Assembly (NCBI GenBank): GCA_965365345.1 | Contig: CBDUBH010000033.1 | Span: 1 to 35,177 of the forward strand | Source: CBDUBH01 sp965365345 | GTDB lineage: Bacteria > Bacteroidota > Ignavibacteria > Ignavibacteriales > SURF-24 | Length of the DNA stretch: 35,177 bases | Reading direction: 5' to 3' | Part shown: one piece after another, positions 23,733 through 33,693 of the stretch | Position numbering within the stretch: the first letter of the stretch is position 1 | Layout: the number at the start of each line of letters is the position of its first letter | The notes under the pieces: generated by a model | The model's input: only the letters and a program-made list of their open reading frames with translations | Told to the model about the DNA's origin: nothing | Database searches by the model: none | Program-made: the position numbers and the translations under genes

Positions 23733-26509
23733 TGCATATTCCGCTTTCAACATACAGAATTCAATTTACTTCAAAATTTAATTTTAATGATGCAAAAAAG
23801 ATTGTTAAATATCTTTCTGAATTTGGAATAAACGATCTTTACGCTTCACCGATTTTGCAAGCACGCACGGGCAGCACCCATGGCTATGATGTTGTTGAAC
23901 CGACAAAGATAAATCCCGAACTCGGTAGTGAAAAAGAATTTTACGAACTTGCTGAAAATATTAAACAAAACAAATTAGGCTGGCTGCAGGATATTGTTCC
24001 GAATCACATGGCGTACTCGCATCAAAACAAAATGTTGATAGATCTTTTTGAAAACGGACCTGCATCACGGTTTTATAATTTCTTTGATATTGAATGGAGC
24101 CATCCGCACGAAAGTGTACGCGGTAGAATACTTGCTCCGTTTTTAGGAAAATTCTATCCGGAAGTTTTAGAATGCGGCGAACTCATTTTGAAATATGATG
24201 AAGAAGGTTTCAGCATTAATTATTACGAAACAAAATTGCCATTAAGAATGGAATCTTATGTAGAAATTCTTTCTTTCCGTTTAAAAAAATTAATAAACAA
24301 ACTCGGGAAAAATGATACTGATGCAATAAAATTTATGGGTGTACTTTACATACTTAAAACTCTATCTTCAGTTGAAGAAATTGATGAACGATATTCTCAA
24401 ATAAAATTTTTAAAAGCACTTTTGTGGGAGCTTTATTCTTCCAATGATGAAATAAAAATTTTCATTAATGAAAATTTAAAAATTTACAATGGCGAAAAAA
24501 ATAATCCCGAAAGCCTCAATTTGCTTGATAATCTTTTAGCAAACCAATATTACAGACTTGCTTTCTGGAAAGTTGCAAATGAAGAAATTAATTACAGAAG
24601 ATTTTTCAACGTGAACGAATTGATTTCGCTCAAAATAGAATATGAAGAAGTTTTCGGAAGAGTTCATTCTTTAATTTTCAGATTGCTGAAAGAAGAAGCT
24701 ATTAACGGATTAAGAATTGATCATGTTGACGGACTTTACGATCCCACAAAATATCTTTACAATCTTCGTGATCGTGCAAAAAATTCATACATAGTTGTTG
24801 AAAAGATTTTGGAATTTGATGAAGAACTCCCTAAAGATTGGCCGATTCACGGAACTACGGGTTACGAATTTATGAACTTTTTGAATGGCATTTTTTGTAA
24901 GCACGATAACGAAAAATCATTTTCCGGAATTTATCAAAGATTCATAAAATATAATACTCCGTATGAAAGAATTGTGCTTGACAAAAAGCGCCTTTTTATT
25001 CAAACAAGAATGGCAGGCGAAGTAGAAAGACTTTCTTACATAATCGAATCAATATCAAGTAAAGACCGTTACGGAATTGATATTACAATGCACGGTTTGA
25101 AAAAAGCATTGGAAGAATTGTTAACTTATTTTCCTGTTTACAGAACTTATGTTAACGGAACAAAAATTTACGAGCGCGATAAAAAATATTTGGATTATAT
25201 AATCAAAAAAGTTAGCGAACATAATCCGCGCCTGACTAATGAATTTAATTATATTTGCGATCTTTTAAAACAAAATTTTAAAGATCATTTTACTGAAGAA
25301 CAAAAAGAACGCGCGCTGGATTTCGTTATGAAGTTTCAGCAATTGACCGGACCATTAATGGCAAAGGGTTTTGAAGATACAGCGCTTTACATTTACAACA
25401 GATTTATTTCGCTTAATGAAGTTGGCGGAAGTCCTGATAAATTCGGAATTACATTAAGAGAATTTCACAACTTCAATAAAAAGCGGATGAAATACTGGAA
25501 ACACACGCTTAATTCAACTTCAACGCATGATACAAAACGCGGCGAAGATGTTCGCGCAAGATTAAATGTAATTTCAGAAATGCCTCGGGAGTGGAGCGAT
25601 AAAGTTAGACTTTGGAATAAATTTAATCAGCCGCTTAAAAAAAATGTTCGCGGAATTGATGTGCCGGATAGAAACGACGAATATTTTCTTTATCAAACTT
25701 TAGTGGGAGCATATCCATTATTGGATGAAGAGCACGAAACTTTTATTCAAAGAGTAAAAGAATATATTCAAAAATCAGTTCGCGAAGCAAAAGTATTTTC
25801 CGCGTGGATAAGTCCAAATATCGATTACGAAAATGCTTACTTTGAATTTATCGAAAATATTTTACGCAAAGATGATGAAAATCAATTCTTCAAAGATTTT
25901 TTCGAATTTCAAAAAAGAATTTTACATTACGGAATTTTTAATTCAATTTCGCAAACCCTTGTAAAATATACCTCGCCGGGAGTTCCCGATACATATCAAG
26001 GTAGCGAACTTTACAACTTTTCTCTTGTTGATCCTGATAACAGGCGTCCGGTAGATTTTGAACTTCGCGAAAAATATTTATCCGAAATGAAAAATATTTC
26101 AAACCGGCAGAATTATTTCGCGGAAATCTTAAAATCAAAAGATGACGGCAGAATCAAAATGTTCGTTTCGCATTTTTCACTTTTGGCAAGAAATGAATTT
26201 CCGCAAATTTTTAATGAAGGAAAATACACTCCACTTCAAATTGAAGGGAAGTTTAAAGAAAATATAATTGCGTATGCCCGGAATTTTGAAAATCAATATT
26301 GCATTATTGTTGCGCCGAGATTTTTAACAAAAATTATAAAAGAAACCGAACTTCCTTTAGGTGAAATTTGGGAAGATACAAAAATTAAAATTCCGCTGGA
26401 AATTTCATCTTTGGAAAATTATTTTACAAAAGAAAAAATTACAGCCAAGGAAAATATTTTCGTAAAAGATATTTTAAAAGAACTTCCCGTTGCGCTTCTT
26501 ATTGCATAA
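23732..26509 (+). CDS. treY: Malto-oligosyltrehalose synthase (TreY)
   Basis: The 925-residue protein isomerises the reducing-end bond of malto-oligosaccharides from alpha-1,4 to alpha-1,1. The opening STYRIQFTSKFNFNDA is the classical TreY start, followed by DLYASPILQARTGSTHGYD. GH13 residues are nucleophile D330 (GLRIDHVDGLYDP), acid/base E357 (IVVEKIL) and D600 (TSTHDTKRGEDVRARL). Late conserved parts include PGVPDTYQGSEL and VDPDNRRPVD. Its ATG overlaps the GH57 stop by one base, so translation is coupled. A terminator follows, making it the last gene of the operon. Length and motifs are complete. Confidence 0.96.
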   Translation: MHIPLSTYRIQFTSKFNFNDAKKIVKYLSEFGINDLYASPILQARTGSTHGYDVVEPTKINPELGSEKEFYELAENIKQNKLGWLQDIVPNHMAYSHQNKMLIDLFENGPASRFYNFFDIEWSHPHESVRGRILAPFLGKFYPEVLECGELILKYDEEGFSINYYETKLPLRMESYVEILSFRLKKLINKLGKNDTDAIKFMGVLYILKTLSSVEEIDERYSQIKFLKALLWELYSSNDEIKIFINENLKIYNGEKNNPESLNLLDNLLANQYYRLAFWKVANEEINYRRFFNVNELISLKIEYEEVFGRVHSLIFRLLKEEAINGLRIDHVDGLYDPTKYLYNLRDRAKNSYIVVEKILEFDEELPKDWPIHGTTGYEFMNFLNGIFCKHDNEKSFSGIYQRFIKYNTPYERIVLDKKRLFIQTRMAGEVERLSYIIESISSKDRYGIDITMHGLKKALEELLTYFPVYRTYVNGTKIYERDKKYLDYIIKKVSEHNPRLTNEFNYICDLLKQNFKDHFTEEQKERALDFVMKFQQLTGPLMAKGFEDTALYIYNRFISLNEVGGSPDKFGITLREFHNFNKKRMKYWKHTLNSTSTHDTKRGEDVRARLNVISEMPREWSDKVRLWNKFNQPLKKNVRGIDVPDRNDEYFLYQTLVGAYPLLDEEHETFIQRVKEYIQKSVREAKVFSAWISPNIDYENAYFEFIENILRKDDENQFFKDFFEFQKRILHYGIFNSISQTLVKYTSPGVPDTYQGSELYNFSLVDPDNRRPVDFELREKYLSEMKNISNRQNYFAEILKSKDDGRIKMFVSHFSLLARNEFPQIFNEGKYTPLQIEGKFKENIIAYARNFENQYCIIVAPRFLTKIIKETELPLGEIWEDTKIKIPLEISSLENYFTKEKITAKENIFVKDILKELPVALLIA

Positions 26510-26530
26510 ATCTTTAAAAATCAACATTTC

Positions 26531-26568
26531 AAAAAATCTCCGTAAAAATTCCGGGGATTTTTTCTTTT
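26531..26568 (+). terminator. Terminator of the trehalose operon
   Basis: AAAAAATCTCCG (26531-26542) pairs with CGGGGATTTTTT (26552-26563), with one G-T wobble, across nine bases. It continues into CTTTT. It lies 21 bases after the treY stop. Confidence 0.8.
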
Positions 26569-26659
26569 AAATAACCAGATTTGGTGTAAAAAAAAATAAA
26601 AAATTGCCGATTATAACAATTACCGGAATTATATTTGTTTTAAAAAATTAAAGGCATAA

Positions 26660-27517
26660 ATGTACTGGCAATATTTTGATTTGGATTTAAATCCTTTTGG
26701 AATTACACCCGATCCCAAATTTTTATTTTTAAGCACGCCACATGCTACTGCAATTGAGTGGATTAAATTTGCAATCGAGCAGCATGAATACGGACTTGTA
26801 ACCGGCGAAGTCGGTTCAGGAAAAACCGTAATTTCAAGATATTTGGTTGATTCGCTAGGTGAAGAAAATTATGAGATCTGCTGGATTGTAAATCCGGGAT
26901 TTTCACCAACGCAGCTTTTAGCTGAAATTTATTTTCAATTATTTGAAGAAAAGCCGCCGCGCTCAAAATCAAATTTGATTAAAGCATTACAAGAAGGCTT
27001 GGTAAAATTTTATCTTGAAAATAAATTTCCGGTTGTAATTATTGATGAGGCGCAGGCAATTCCGAGTTCAAAGATTTTTGAAGATCTAAGATTGCTTGGA
27101 AATTTTCAAACAGATGAGCAAAATTTACTTTCGATAATTTTGCTCGGACAGCCGGAATTAATAAAAAAGATAAAAAGAAAAAATCACCGTGCATTTTTGC
27201 AAAGAGTAAGATTTACAATTACATTAAACCCGATTTCATTAGATGAAATTGAAAATTATCTGGAACATCGCTTGAAAGTTGCGGGAGCAAAAGATCAAAA
27301 AATATTTTTGCCGGATGCGATAATTGAAATACATAAAATTTCAAAAGGATATCCACGACCGCTTAATCATTTGGCATCTTTTTCAATGATGGAAGCAATG
27401 AGCCGTGAAGAAAAAAACGTTACTGCCGAAATTGTAAAAAAGTCAGCAAAATCAATTTTATACTTTGAAGATCAACTTAAAGAAAACGAAGAACTTTCCG
27501 CTGTTGAAGAAGTTTAG
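26660..27517 (+). CDS. ExeA/GspA-like AAA ATPase
   Basis: The 285-residue protein is an AAA ATPase of the ExeA group. The opening YFDLDLNPFGITPDPKFLFLS is the family hallmark. It is followed by Walker A GEVGSGKT (49-56), Walker B VVIIDEAQA with D129-E130, a sensor-like IILLGQPEL and a late GYPRPLNHLA. ExeA in Aeromonas helps place the type II secretin through peptidoglycan binding, but the peptidoglycan-binding domain is absent here; only the ATPase part is present. Related stand-alone ATPases serve transposition (TniB/TnsC-like) or membrane complexes. It is followed after 18 bases by a CheW gene, so a role tied to a chemosensory or motility complex is possible. No transposase is nearby. Confidence 0.82.
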   Translation: MYWQYFDLDLNPFGITPDPKFLFLSTPHATAIEWIKFAIEQHEYGLVTGEVGSGKTVISRYLVDSLGEENYEICWIVNPGFSPTQLLAEIYFQLFEEKPPRSKSNLIKALQEGLVKFYLENKFPVVIIDEAQAIPSSKIFEDLRLLGNFQTDEQNLLSIILLGQPELIKKIKRKNHRAFLQRVRFTITLNPISLDEIENYLEHRLKVAGAKDQKIFLPDAIIEIHKISKGYPRPLNHLASFSMMEAMSREEKNVTAEIVKKSAKSILYFEDQLKENEELSAVEEV

Positions 27518-27535
27518 GGAAAAAGGAAATTCAAT

Positions 27536-28816
27536 ATGATAAACATTTTAAAATTAAGAAAACTCGAAAAAGAAAAAAATCTCGAAAGTAAAAAAGTAAT
27601 ACTCCTGGAAGAAAATGAGAATTTGAAACCTGAAATTCAGGTTAATGAAAATAATCTTGCTGCAGAAATTCCGGAAAATGAAAATTTACAAATTAATTTT
27701 CAGAAAGAGGAAAAAATTGAAATTCCGGTAGATCAGAATTGCGAAGAGATTGGAATTCCTGATGATCTAATTCTTTCGGAAGAAAGTGAAAGTAGCGATA
27801 TTATCAGCGAAGAAATATCAAATAATGAAGATGAAGAATTTTTCCTTCAGCAAATTGCCGAAATGGAAAGGGAAATGAATCTTCAAAATCCGGAAATCAA
27901 AATTTCAAATGAAGAAAAAATTGAAATTCCGGAAGTTCAAAAAAATGAAATAACCGATCCTTCTGAAATTTTGAGAATGCAATTGTTGCAGGAGTTATTG
28001 AACGAACAAAATTCAACTGAAGAAATTTCACCGGAAGTATTTGAAGAAAATTCTTTTGAAGATGATTTATTGAATGAGCAAATTGCCTCAGCAAAATCAG
28101 AATCACTAAAAGAAAAAATTGAAATTCCTGAAGCAAAATTTGAGGTTATAGATATCTCAAAAGAAATCGAAAAAGAAAATCAAAATGAATTTCAAAAAAG
28201 TGAAAATAAACCGGTAGAAAAAATTGTAACTGCACAAACTTTTGAATCTGTAAAAGTCGAAGAAAAAGAAATCAAAAAAGAAGAAAAAGTTAAGAATAAC
28301 GTTGCAGTTAATACGGAAGAAAACATAAAAAAAGAAGATCCGCAAAATAAAAAACAAACCGAAAAGATATTGCAATTAGTTGGATTTTCTTTGGCAAACG
28401 AAATTTATGCGGTTGATATTACCCGGATAAAAGAAATAATTCGTATTACGGAAATTACAAAAGTCCCGAAAGCCCCCGAATTTGTTGAAGGCGTAATTAA
28501 TTTGCGCGGCAGTGTAATTCCTGTTATAAATCTTCGTAAAAAAGTTAGAATGGAAATTAAAGAATTTGATAAAGACACAAGAATTATAATCGTTGAAATT
28601 AAAGGAATGACGATCGGGTTTATTGTTGATGCAGTAAAAGAAGTTTTGCGTATTCCCGAAAATCTTGTTGCGCCGCCGCCTGAATTAGCTGTCGGCAAAA
28701 AAGCCGATTACATAACTTCAGTTGCAAAATTTAACGATGAACTTATTATAATTATGGATACTGAAAAAGTTTTATCAAAAGATGAAGCCGAAAAGATGAG
28801 CGAAAAGAAAAAGTAA
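27536..28816 (+). CDS. CheW-domain protein with a long acidic repeat-containing extension
   Basis: The 426-residue protein has a complete CheW domain at about 277-420: LVGFSLANEIYAVDITRIKEII, then VINLRGSVIPVINLR and GFIVDAVKEVLRIP. CheW couples chemoreceptors to the CheA kinase. The first 275 residues are unusual. They are rich in Glu, Lys and Asn, probably disordered, and carry three copies of KIEIP at 60-64, 128-132 and 194-198. These are about 67 residues apart, with weak similarity between the units. No CheA, receptor or CheY gene is in the window. It lies 18 bases after the ExeA-like ATPase and is followed by a strong terminator, so the two form an isolated pair. Confidence 0.88.
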   Translation: MINILKLRKLEKEKNLESKKVILLEENENLKPEIQVNENNLAAEIPENENLQINFQKEEKIEIPVDQNCEEIGIPDDLILSEESESSDIISEEISNNEDEEFFLQQIAEMEREMNLQNPEIKISNEEKIEIPEVQKNEITDPSEILRMQLLQELLNEQNSTEEISPEVFEENSFEDDLLNEQIASAKSESLKEKIEIPEAKFEVIDISKEIEKENQNEFQKSENKPVEKIVTAQTFESVKVEEKEIKKEEKVKNNVAVNTEENIKKEDPQNKKQTEKILQLVGFSLANEIYAVDITRIKEIIRITEITKVPKAPEFVEGVINLRGSVIPVINLRKKVRMEIKEFDKDTRIIIVEIKGMTIGFIVDAVKEVLRIPENLVAPPPELAVGKKADYITSVAKFNDELIIIMDTEKVLSKDEAEKMSEKKK

Positions 28817-28859
28817 AATTATGTAATTGATTTTAGATCTAAAAAATGTTTTAAAATAA

Positions 28860-28894
28860 AAAAGCCCCGGAAATTTTCCGGGGCTTTTGTTTTT
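28860..28894. terminator. Bidirectional terminator between the CheW and PorV-like genes
   Basis: AAAAGCCCCGG pairs with CCGGGGCTTTT around a short A/T loop, with T-rich tracts on both strands. It separates two convergent genes. Confidence 0.88.
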
Positions 28895-28903
28895 AATAAA
28901 TAA

Positions 28904-29935
28904 TCATAAACCAAGAGCCAATGAAATAACATGATTAGGACTGAAAAGATCAACTTGACGATAAGCATAATCAAATTTGATCAAAGTTCCTTGCATGTCA
29001 TAATTAATTCCGGCACCTAAAGTTAAACCATAAATATTTTCAATAATTTGTTCACTTGGAATTAAAGTATAGCCGGCTCTTAATGCAAGTAAATTATTGA
29101 AAACATATTCACCGCCGATTTTGTATTCATCACCGTAGAAGTTACTGTTTTGGTATGAAGTTGAAAGTAAAAGTGAATTTGTTTCATTCAAATTAGCTTT
29201 ATAACCGAATCCGAATTCCAAAGTTGATGGCAATTCAAATGATGCCGCATCAATTTTATAAAATTGGGATGGACGGTTAAAATCGCTAACGGTTGCATTT
29301 GTATAAAGTCCGGCACCGTCATAGTTCATTTGCGGACCTAAGTTTTTCATTACAACTGCAAAGTTTAATCCGTTAATATTGCCAAGATTTTCGTACATCA
29401 AGCCAATATCAAAAGCAAAACCGGTAGCACTAACTTGTCCTAATCTTTCGGTTATAAGATTACCGGTAAAGCCAACAGAAATTCTATCGCTTAGATTTTT
29501 GGAGTAAGTCAATCCTGCAGTTAAATAAGTCGGTGTAAAGAATTGACCTGTTCCATCGGGGTTATCAGAAGTTGTGATGGCAATTTCACCGATTGAAAGA
29601 ACTTTAAGAGTAAGAGCAACAGAACCAAGACTTCCAACATTTGCAGAAATTGCTCCGTAGTTAATTCCAATATCAGCAATGTGTGTCATATATGAAAACA
29701 TTGCTTCAACTGATTGTTCTGATTGAGCTAATCCTGCCGGGTTCCAGTATATAGATTCAATACCGTATGAGGTTGCGCTGTTTGCGTTACCCATTGCTAT
29801 ACCGCGAACGCCAACCGGAATCAACAATTCCGATGCGCCGCCGGTACCGTTTCTTCTTCCGCCGCCTGCAAATACCGTTGTAAATGAGAATACAGCAAGC
29901 AGTAGAATCATAAATATTTGATATCTTTTATTCAT
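28904..29935 (-). CDS. PorV/PorQ-family outer-membrane beta-barrel protein
   Basis: The 343-residue protein begins with a Sec signal peptide (about residues 1-23, ending TTVFAGG). It continues with the PorV/PorQ signature GVRGIAMGNANSATSYGIESIYWNPAGLA. The rest alternates like a FadL-type barrel and ends in SLALGL. PorV in type IX secretion shuttles cargo to the attachment machinery, and many FCB genomes hold several paralogues. Here it lies 19 bases downstream of a T9SS-type cargo gene, with AAAAGGAG before its ATG, which supports a partner role for that cargo. Which paralogue it is cannot be told from sequence alone. Confidence 0.85.
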   Translation of the reverse strand: MNKRYQIFMILLLAVFSFTTVFAGGGRRNGTGGASELLIPVGVRGIAMGNANSATSYGIESIYWNPAGLAQSEQSVEAMFSYMTHIADIGINYGAISANVGSLGSVALTLKVLSIGEIAITTSDNPDGTGQFFTPTYLTAGLTYSKNLSDRISVGFTGNLITERLGQVSATGFAFDIGLMYENLGNINGLNFAVVMKNLGPQMNYDGAGLYTNATVSDFNRPSQFYKIDAASFELPSTLEFGFGYKANLNETNSLLLSTSYQNSNFYGDEYKIGGEYVFNNLLALRAGYTLIPSEQIIENIYGLTLGAGINYDMQGTLIKFDYAYRQVDLFSPNHVISLALGL

Positions 29936-29954
29936 TTTATACTCCTTTTTTTTA

Positions 29955-32900
29955 TTAGAATCTGTCTAATACTTGCTGTTCTTGAATAATTGCCAATTTC
30001 AGTATTTTGGTCGTACCTAAATCAGGCATATCGATATGTGCAATATAAAGACCGCTGGCAACAGGTAAACCATATTGGTTAGCTAGATCCCAACGTTCAT
30101 ACTGACTTTCGCTTTCTTTGTCAATTATACGTACAAGTTGACCTGCAAGGTTAAAGATTCTAATTTTTGCTTTGTTAGGCAGATGACTAAAAGTAACAAA
30201 TCTTTGATATTTGTTAATTTCTTCTGAATTAACTCCGTAATAAGGATTTGGGAAAACATTGATTTTTGCAACATCTGCTTTGGCTTGATCCGCTGAAAAT
30301 CCCGGTGCAGGTGCTGTAAAAGTGAAATTATCAACTCCGGGTTGAATAGGATTTGCATAACTTAATGTTACAACATCACCTTGTTCTAATCTGGTTGAAT
30401 ACCAAACCACAATCCATGTTGCATTTTCATTATCCGCATTCGGAGCATCCATTGCAATAACTTTATTTTCATCATAAGGAGTATTGACAATAATGGCATA
30501 GTTACGATTATCCGGATACCAAGCGTAGAATGGATCAGCATCCAAGGCTTGTTCACGATCTCTGAATACTAAATTAACTTGTTCGTTTTTATCAATATTC
30601 CAAACCTCAAAAGGAACTCTTACCAAGAAAGGTTCAGCTGTTCCGGGATTCGGATTTAATGGATGATTTGCTAAACCGCCGCCGCCGGAAACAGTAGAAA
30701 AAATAGTTGCCATCTGACCGCCGCTTGTAACGGTAACAACATTTTTACCATTTACTACAGTCGTATCCAATACACCGGTGTATCTGAATTCATAATCCTG
30801 TTGAAGTTGATTAAGATCATTAGTTCCAACGCCAAATCCGTCAATTGATCTGCTAGTCGGCAAACCATACAAAGTATAATTAGCAAAAACAGTAGCAGAT
30901 TCACTTGCGGAACTTCCTGAGGCTACAACTGAAGTTGAGCCTTCATTTATACTAACTTCATTAAATTCAATTGGCGCAGCAAAACTTCCCGTAACATTAA
31001 ATTTAAGACCATGAACGATTGGATTTACACCTTCGCCAACAGCTTTGATTTGTCCCTTAGTTGATCCTCCGGGACCTAATTCTCCGGCGTAAATATCAAC
31101 ACCGCCCCACACGGTTTGGTCTTCAATTAAAATTTCACCGGTGGTAAGATCGCGGACGTTCCAATGATCTTGAGTTACAAAGTAGTTTCCAATCTCTGTT
31201 ATATTAGCAGTACCTACAGCATTTATCGGATCTCCATCACCATAACCATCATCATAAATTATATAATCAACAGTTAAAGGCGGATTGAAAGAATTAACAT
31301 TTACAGTTAATACTTCATCACCATGGAAAATACCTTCGCCGGTAGTATCGCCATTTACAAGCCCATATTCAATTACATTTCCGTTTATAACAGGAGTAAC
31401 ATCGCCGCCGCCGGCAGCAACAACATCAGCACCATTAATAACTACACCGGCAGGGAAAGTAAGTCTTATTCCATCAACCCAGGCATCTGTTGGGGAATCC
31501 AATAGAAGAACAAAATTAAGATCAATAGTTCCCGGTTGAGTGCTATAAACAGCCATTGGTTCTAATACAGATGGAGAAACATCTTTGCCTAATGCTTTTC
31601 CTATAGAATCCGGGTAGTTAGTAGTTTTCCACTGACCATCTTGAGCTAAATAATAATGTTGTTGGTTGAAGAAAACTTCATACTCATGACCTGTTAATTC
31701 ACTTGGATTAACAACTTCAACATCAACTATAGCATCAGCATTTCCTGTATGAACTATATTTTCAAGTGATCCGTATTCTGCTGAGGTTGTACCCGGATTT
31801 GGTGAATGCGGAACTGCCATAATTGGAATAAGCGGATTTTCAAGATTATTAGGCACAGCATTTAGATCAGGATTATAGTTGTATGAGGTAACCGCATAAT
31901 AATATCTTCTACCATTTACTAATGGTTCATTTCTGATAGCATCTTGAGTAATTTCAATATATCTTTTTATTCCGGCATCATTTCCGAATTGAGCAACTTT
32001 ATCTAATACAACACCGGATTCAGGATCGAAGTCAGGATCAATAATTTTTCCGATACCATTATTTAAATCAAAAGTTGCTATAAGTCTAGCTTCGGATTTA
32101 CCTGCTGAAGGAGAAGGTAATTGATAAACGTTATATCCTTCAAAAGTATATCCTTTATCATTGAAGCTTTCAGTTGCATTAACTGCAGGTCCATCATAGC
32201 CCCAATTAAGAACTATTTTGTTATCTAGTTCGACAACGGTAACTCTTGGAGCAGGAGGTGCTGTTGGTAAAACAAAGAAGTTATCGTAAGCTAATTGCGC
32301 TTGCTGATCATAAAACTTCAACAAACCAATAGCAGAAAGTCTATCAGTTCCGGGAAGTGCACCACCAACAATTTCTGCAACCACAACTTCCTGAGTATCA
32401 CCGGGTGACATTGTAAAAGGCCCGGAAGCAGATCCAATTCTTCTATCTCCAGGAGGTAATAATTGTCCGTCAATCCAGCCTGTTCTGTTTTGAGGATCAC
32501 CGGGCACAACAAAAGTTGTAGGTTCTCCATCCGGGGTTTCAAACAAATTTCCGGTTAAACCTACTTTACCTTGCATAAAATTGTAGAACTGTCTTGCACC
32601 TGCAGGATCACCTTGAGTAGGGTCTGTTACGGTTGCATCACCACGAGCAAAATAATAAAATGCGGTCATCGGTAAATTTTTCTTACCATAGATACGTTTT
32701 CCCAAGAAAATTGCTGAATCTCCTGGAGCATCAACAATAGGACCTTGAAAGAAGTCGAATCCTACTGCCGGTGGAGGAGTGTCACCGTAAACAGCATCTC
32801 TATTATTTGCATTATAAGCATAACCTAAACTTAATGTTGTATCAGATCCGGCAAAGTCATCAGAAGCGTCACCAACATCAGGATCTGACCACATAGTAAC

Positions 32901-33674
32901 GTACATATCATTAAATGTATCTTGACTTTTATTGATTATGACATATTTTCTGAAGAACATATTACCCAAAGCACCTTGTCTTGCATATGCCCACATTGTT
33001 GCTTGCATTTCAATGCCCATGGGATTTGTACCATACATAAAGGTTGTTCTATCAGGATTAAGATCATTAGCAACATACCAAATTGTTTGATCAGCGCCTG
33101 GTACCCCTGGAATATCAACAGCAGGATCATATGTACCATTACTATCGATATCTGCAAAAGGAGCGCCATCTGCGGCAGGCCATTCCATCCAGTCTTGTTC
33201 ATATTGAGATCTTATTGATTCTACGGAAGCACCTTCATCATTGGCTTCTGGAGAAAGATCTCCGGTTGCATAATCAGGTCTCACTCTGTAAATACGTACA
33301 TTTGGGTTTGAACCGGGTTCTGCACTTCCATCCTGCAAAATTTTGCCTGGCTGTAAACCTTGTCTGTATGCAGATCCACCTACTCTAATCTGATTATTTA
33401 CCATTGCACCCCAAACCAATCCGGATTCAAATACTGCGGTTTTTCCGCTTCCTTTAGGGAATTCAAGTCCGGAATTACCATTTTCATCAATATCAGAATT
33501 ACCATCATTGTAAATATATGTTGATAAATTATTGATATTCATTTTGGTTATATTGGGAGTACCGGTAACCTTTTTTACCTTCTTTGTATCCTTTCCTTCA
33601 GCATAGATCCCGGAGACCAAAAAAGCTGATACAAGAAGTATTAAATTTATTTTACTTAATATTTTAAATGTCAT
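29955..33674 (-). CDS. Large secreted surface protein with T9SS type A-like C-terminal sorting domain
   Basis: The start chosen is the ATG at 33674, because AAAGGAG (33688-33682) lies 7 bases before it and it opens directly into a signal peptide (ILLVSAFLVSGIYA). An in-frame start at 33704 would overlap the receptor gene. The product has about 1239 residues. A long N-terminal region, rich in Gly, Asn and Asp, has no catalytic motif that I recognise. A fibronectin III-like stretch follows PTAPPAPRVTVVELDNKIVLNW. The final 90 residues match T9SS type A sorting domains: NVFPNPYYG, then KAKIRIFNLAGQLVR and ASGLYIAHI. It is probably exported through the outer membrane and surface-attached. It sits between a TonB-dependent receptor and a PorV-like gene. 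Its substrate or ligand is unknown. Confidence 0.85.
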   Translation of the reverse strand: MTFKILSKINLILLVSAFLVSGIYAEGKDTKKVKKVTGTPNITKMNINNLSTYIYNDGNSDIDENGNSGLEFPKGSGKTAVFESGLVWGAMVNNQIRVGGSAYRQGLQPGKILQDGSAEPGSNPNVRIYRVRPDYATGDLSPEANDEGASVESIRSQYEQDWMEWPAADGAPFADIDSNGTYDPAVDIPGVPGADQTIWYVANDLNPDRTTFMYGTNPMGIEMQATMWAYARQGALGNMFFRKYVIINKSQDTFNDMYVTMWSDPDVGDASDDFAGSDTTLSLGYAYNANNRDAVYGDTPPPAVGFDFFQGPIVDAPGDSAIFLGKRIYGKKNLPMTAFYYFARGDATVTDPTQGDPAGARQFYNFMQGKVGLTGNLFETPDGEPTTFVVPGDPQNRTGWIDGQLLPPGDRRIGSASGPFTMSPGDTQEVVVAEIVGGALPGTDRLSAIGLLKFYDQQAQLAYDNFFVLPTAPPAPRVTVVELDNKIVLNWGYDGPAVNATESFNDKGYTFEGYNVYQLPSPSAGKSEARLIATFDLNNGIGKIIDPDFDPESGVVLDKVAQFGNDAGIKRYIEITQDAIRNEPLVNGRRYYYAVTSYNYNPDLNAVPNNLENPLIPIMAVPHSPNPGTTSAEYGSLENIVHTGNADAIVDVEVVNPSELTGHEYEVFFNQQHYYLAQDGQWKTTNYPDSIGKALGKDVSPSVLEPMAVYSTQPGTIDLNFVLLLDSPTDAWVDGIRLTFPAGVVINGADVVAAGGGDVTPVINGNVIEYGLVNGDTTGEGIFHGDEVLTVNVNSFNPPLTVDYIIYDDGYGDGDPINAVGTANITEIGNYFVTQDHWNVRDLTTGEILIEDQTVWGGVDIYAGELGPGGSTKGQIKAVGEGVNPIVHGLKFNVTGSFAAPIEFNEVSINEGSTSVVASGSSASESATVFANYTLYGLPTSRSIDGFGVGTNDLNQLQQDYEFRYTGVLDTTVVNGKNVVTVTSGGQMATIFSTVSGGGGLANHPLNPNPGTAEPFLVRVPFEVWNIDKNEQVNLVFRDREQALDADPFYAWYPDNRNYAIIVNTPYDENKVIAMDAPNADNENATWIVVWYSTRLEQGDVVTLSYANPIQPGVDNFTFTAPAPGFSADQAKADVAKINVFPNPYYGVNSEEINKYQRFVTFSHLPNKAKIRIFNLAGQLVRIIDKESESQYERWDLANQYGLPVASGLYIAHIDMPDLGTTKILKLAIIQEQQVLDRF

Positions 33675-33693
33675 TGTACAACTCCTTTGGATT

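Noticed and set aside
26660..27517. ExeA-like ATPase as part of a Tn7/Tn5053-like transposon (TniB/TnsC type)
   Set aside because: No transposase, integrase-like gene or terminal repeats flank it; the neighbours are a trehalose operon and a CheW gene.
27536..28375. Acidic N-terminus of CheW as a separate gene fused by assembly error
   Set aside because: The frame is open throughout with uniform codon use, and there is no internal ribosome binding site or start before the CheW domain.
31285..31539. Plus-strand reading frames opposite the T9SS-cargo gene (also at 32922-33388)
   Set aside because: Low-complexity shadows of the Gly/Asp/Pro-rich cargo gene; no start signal or recognisable product.
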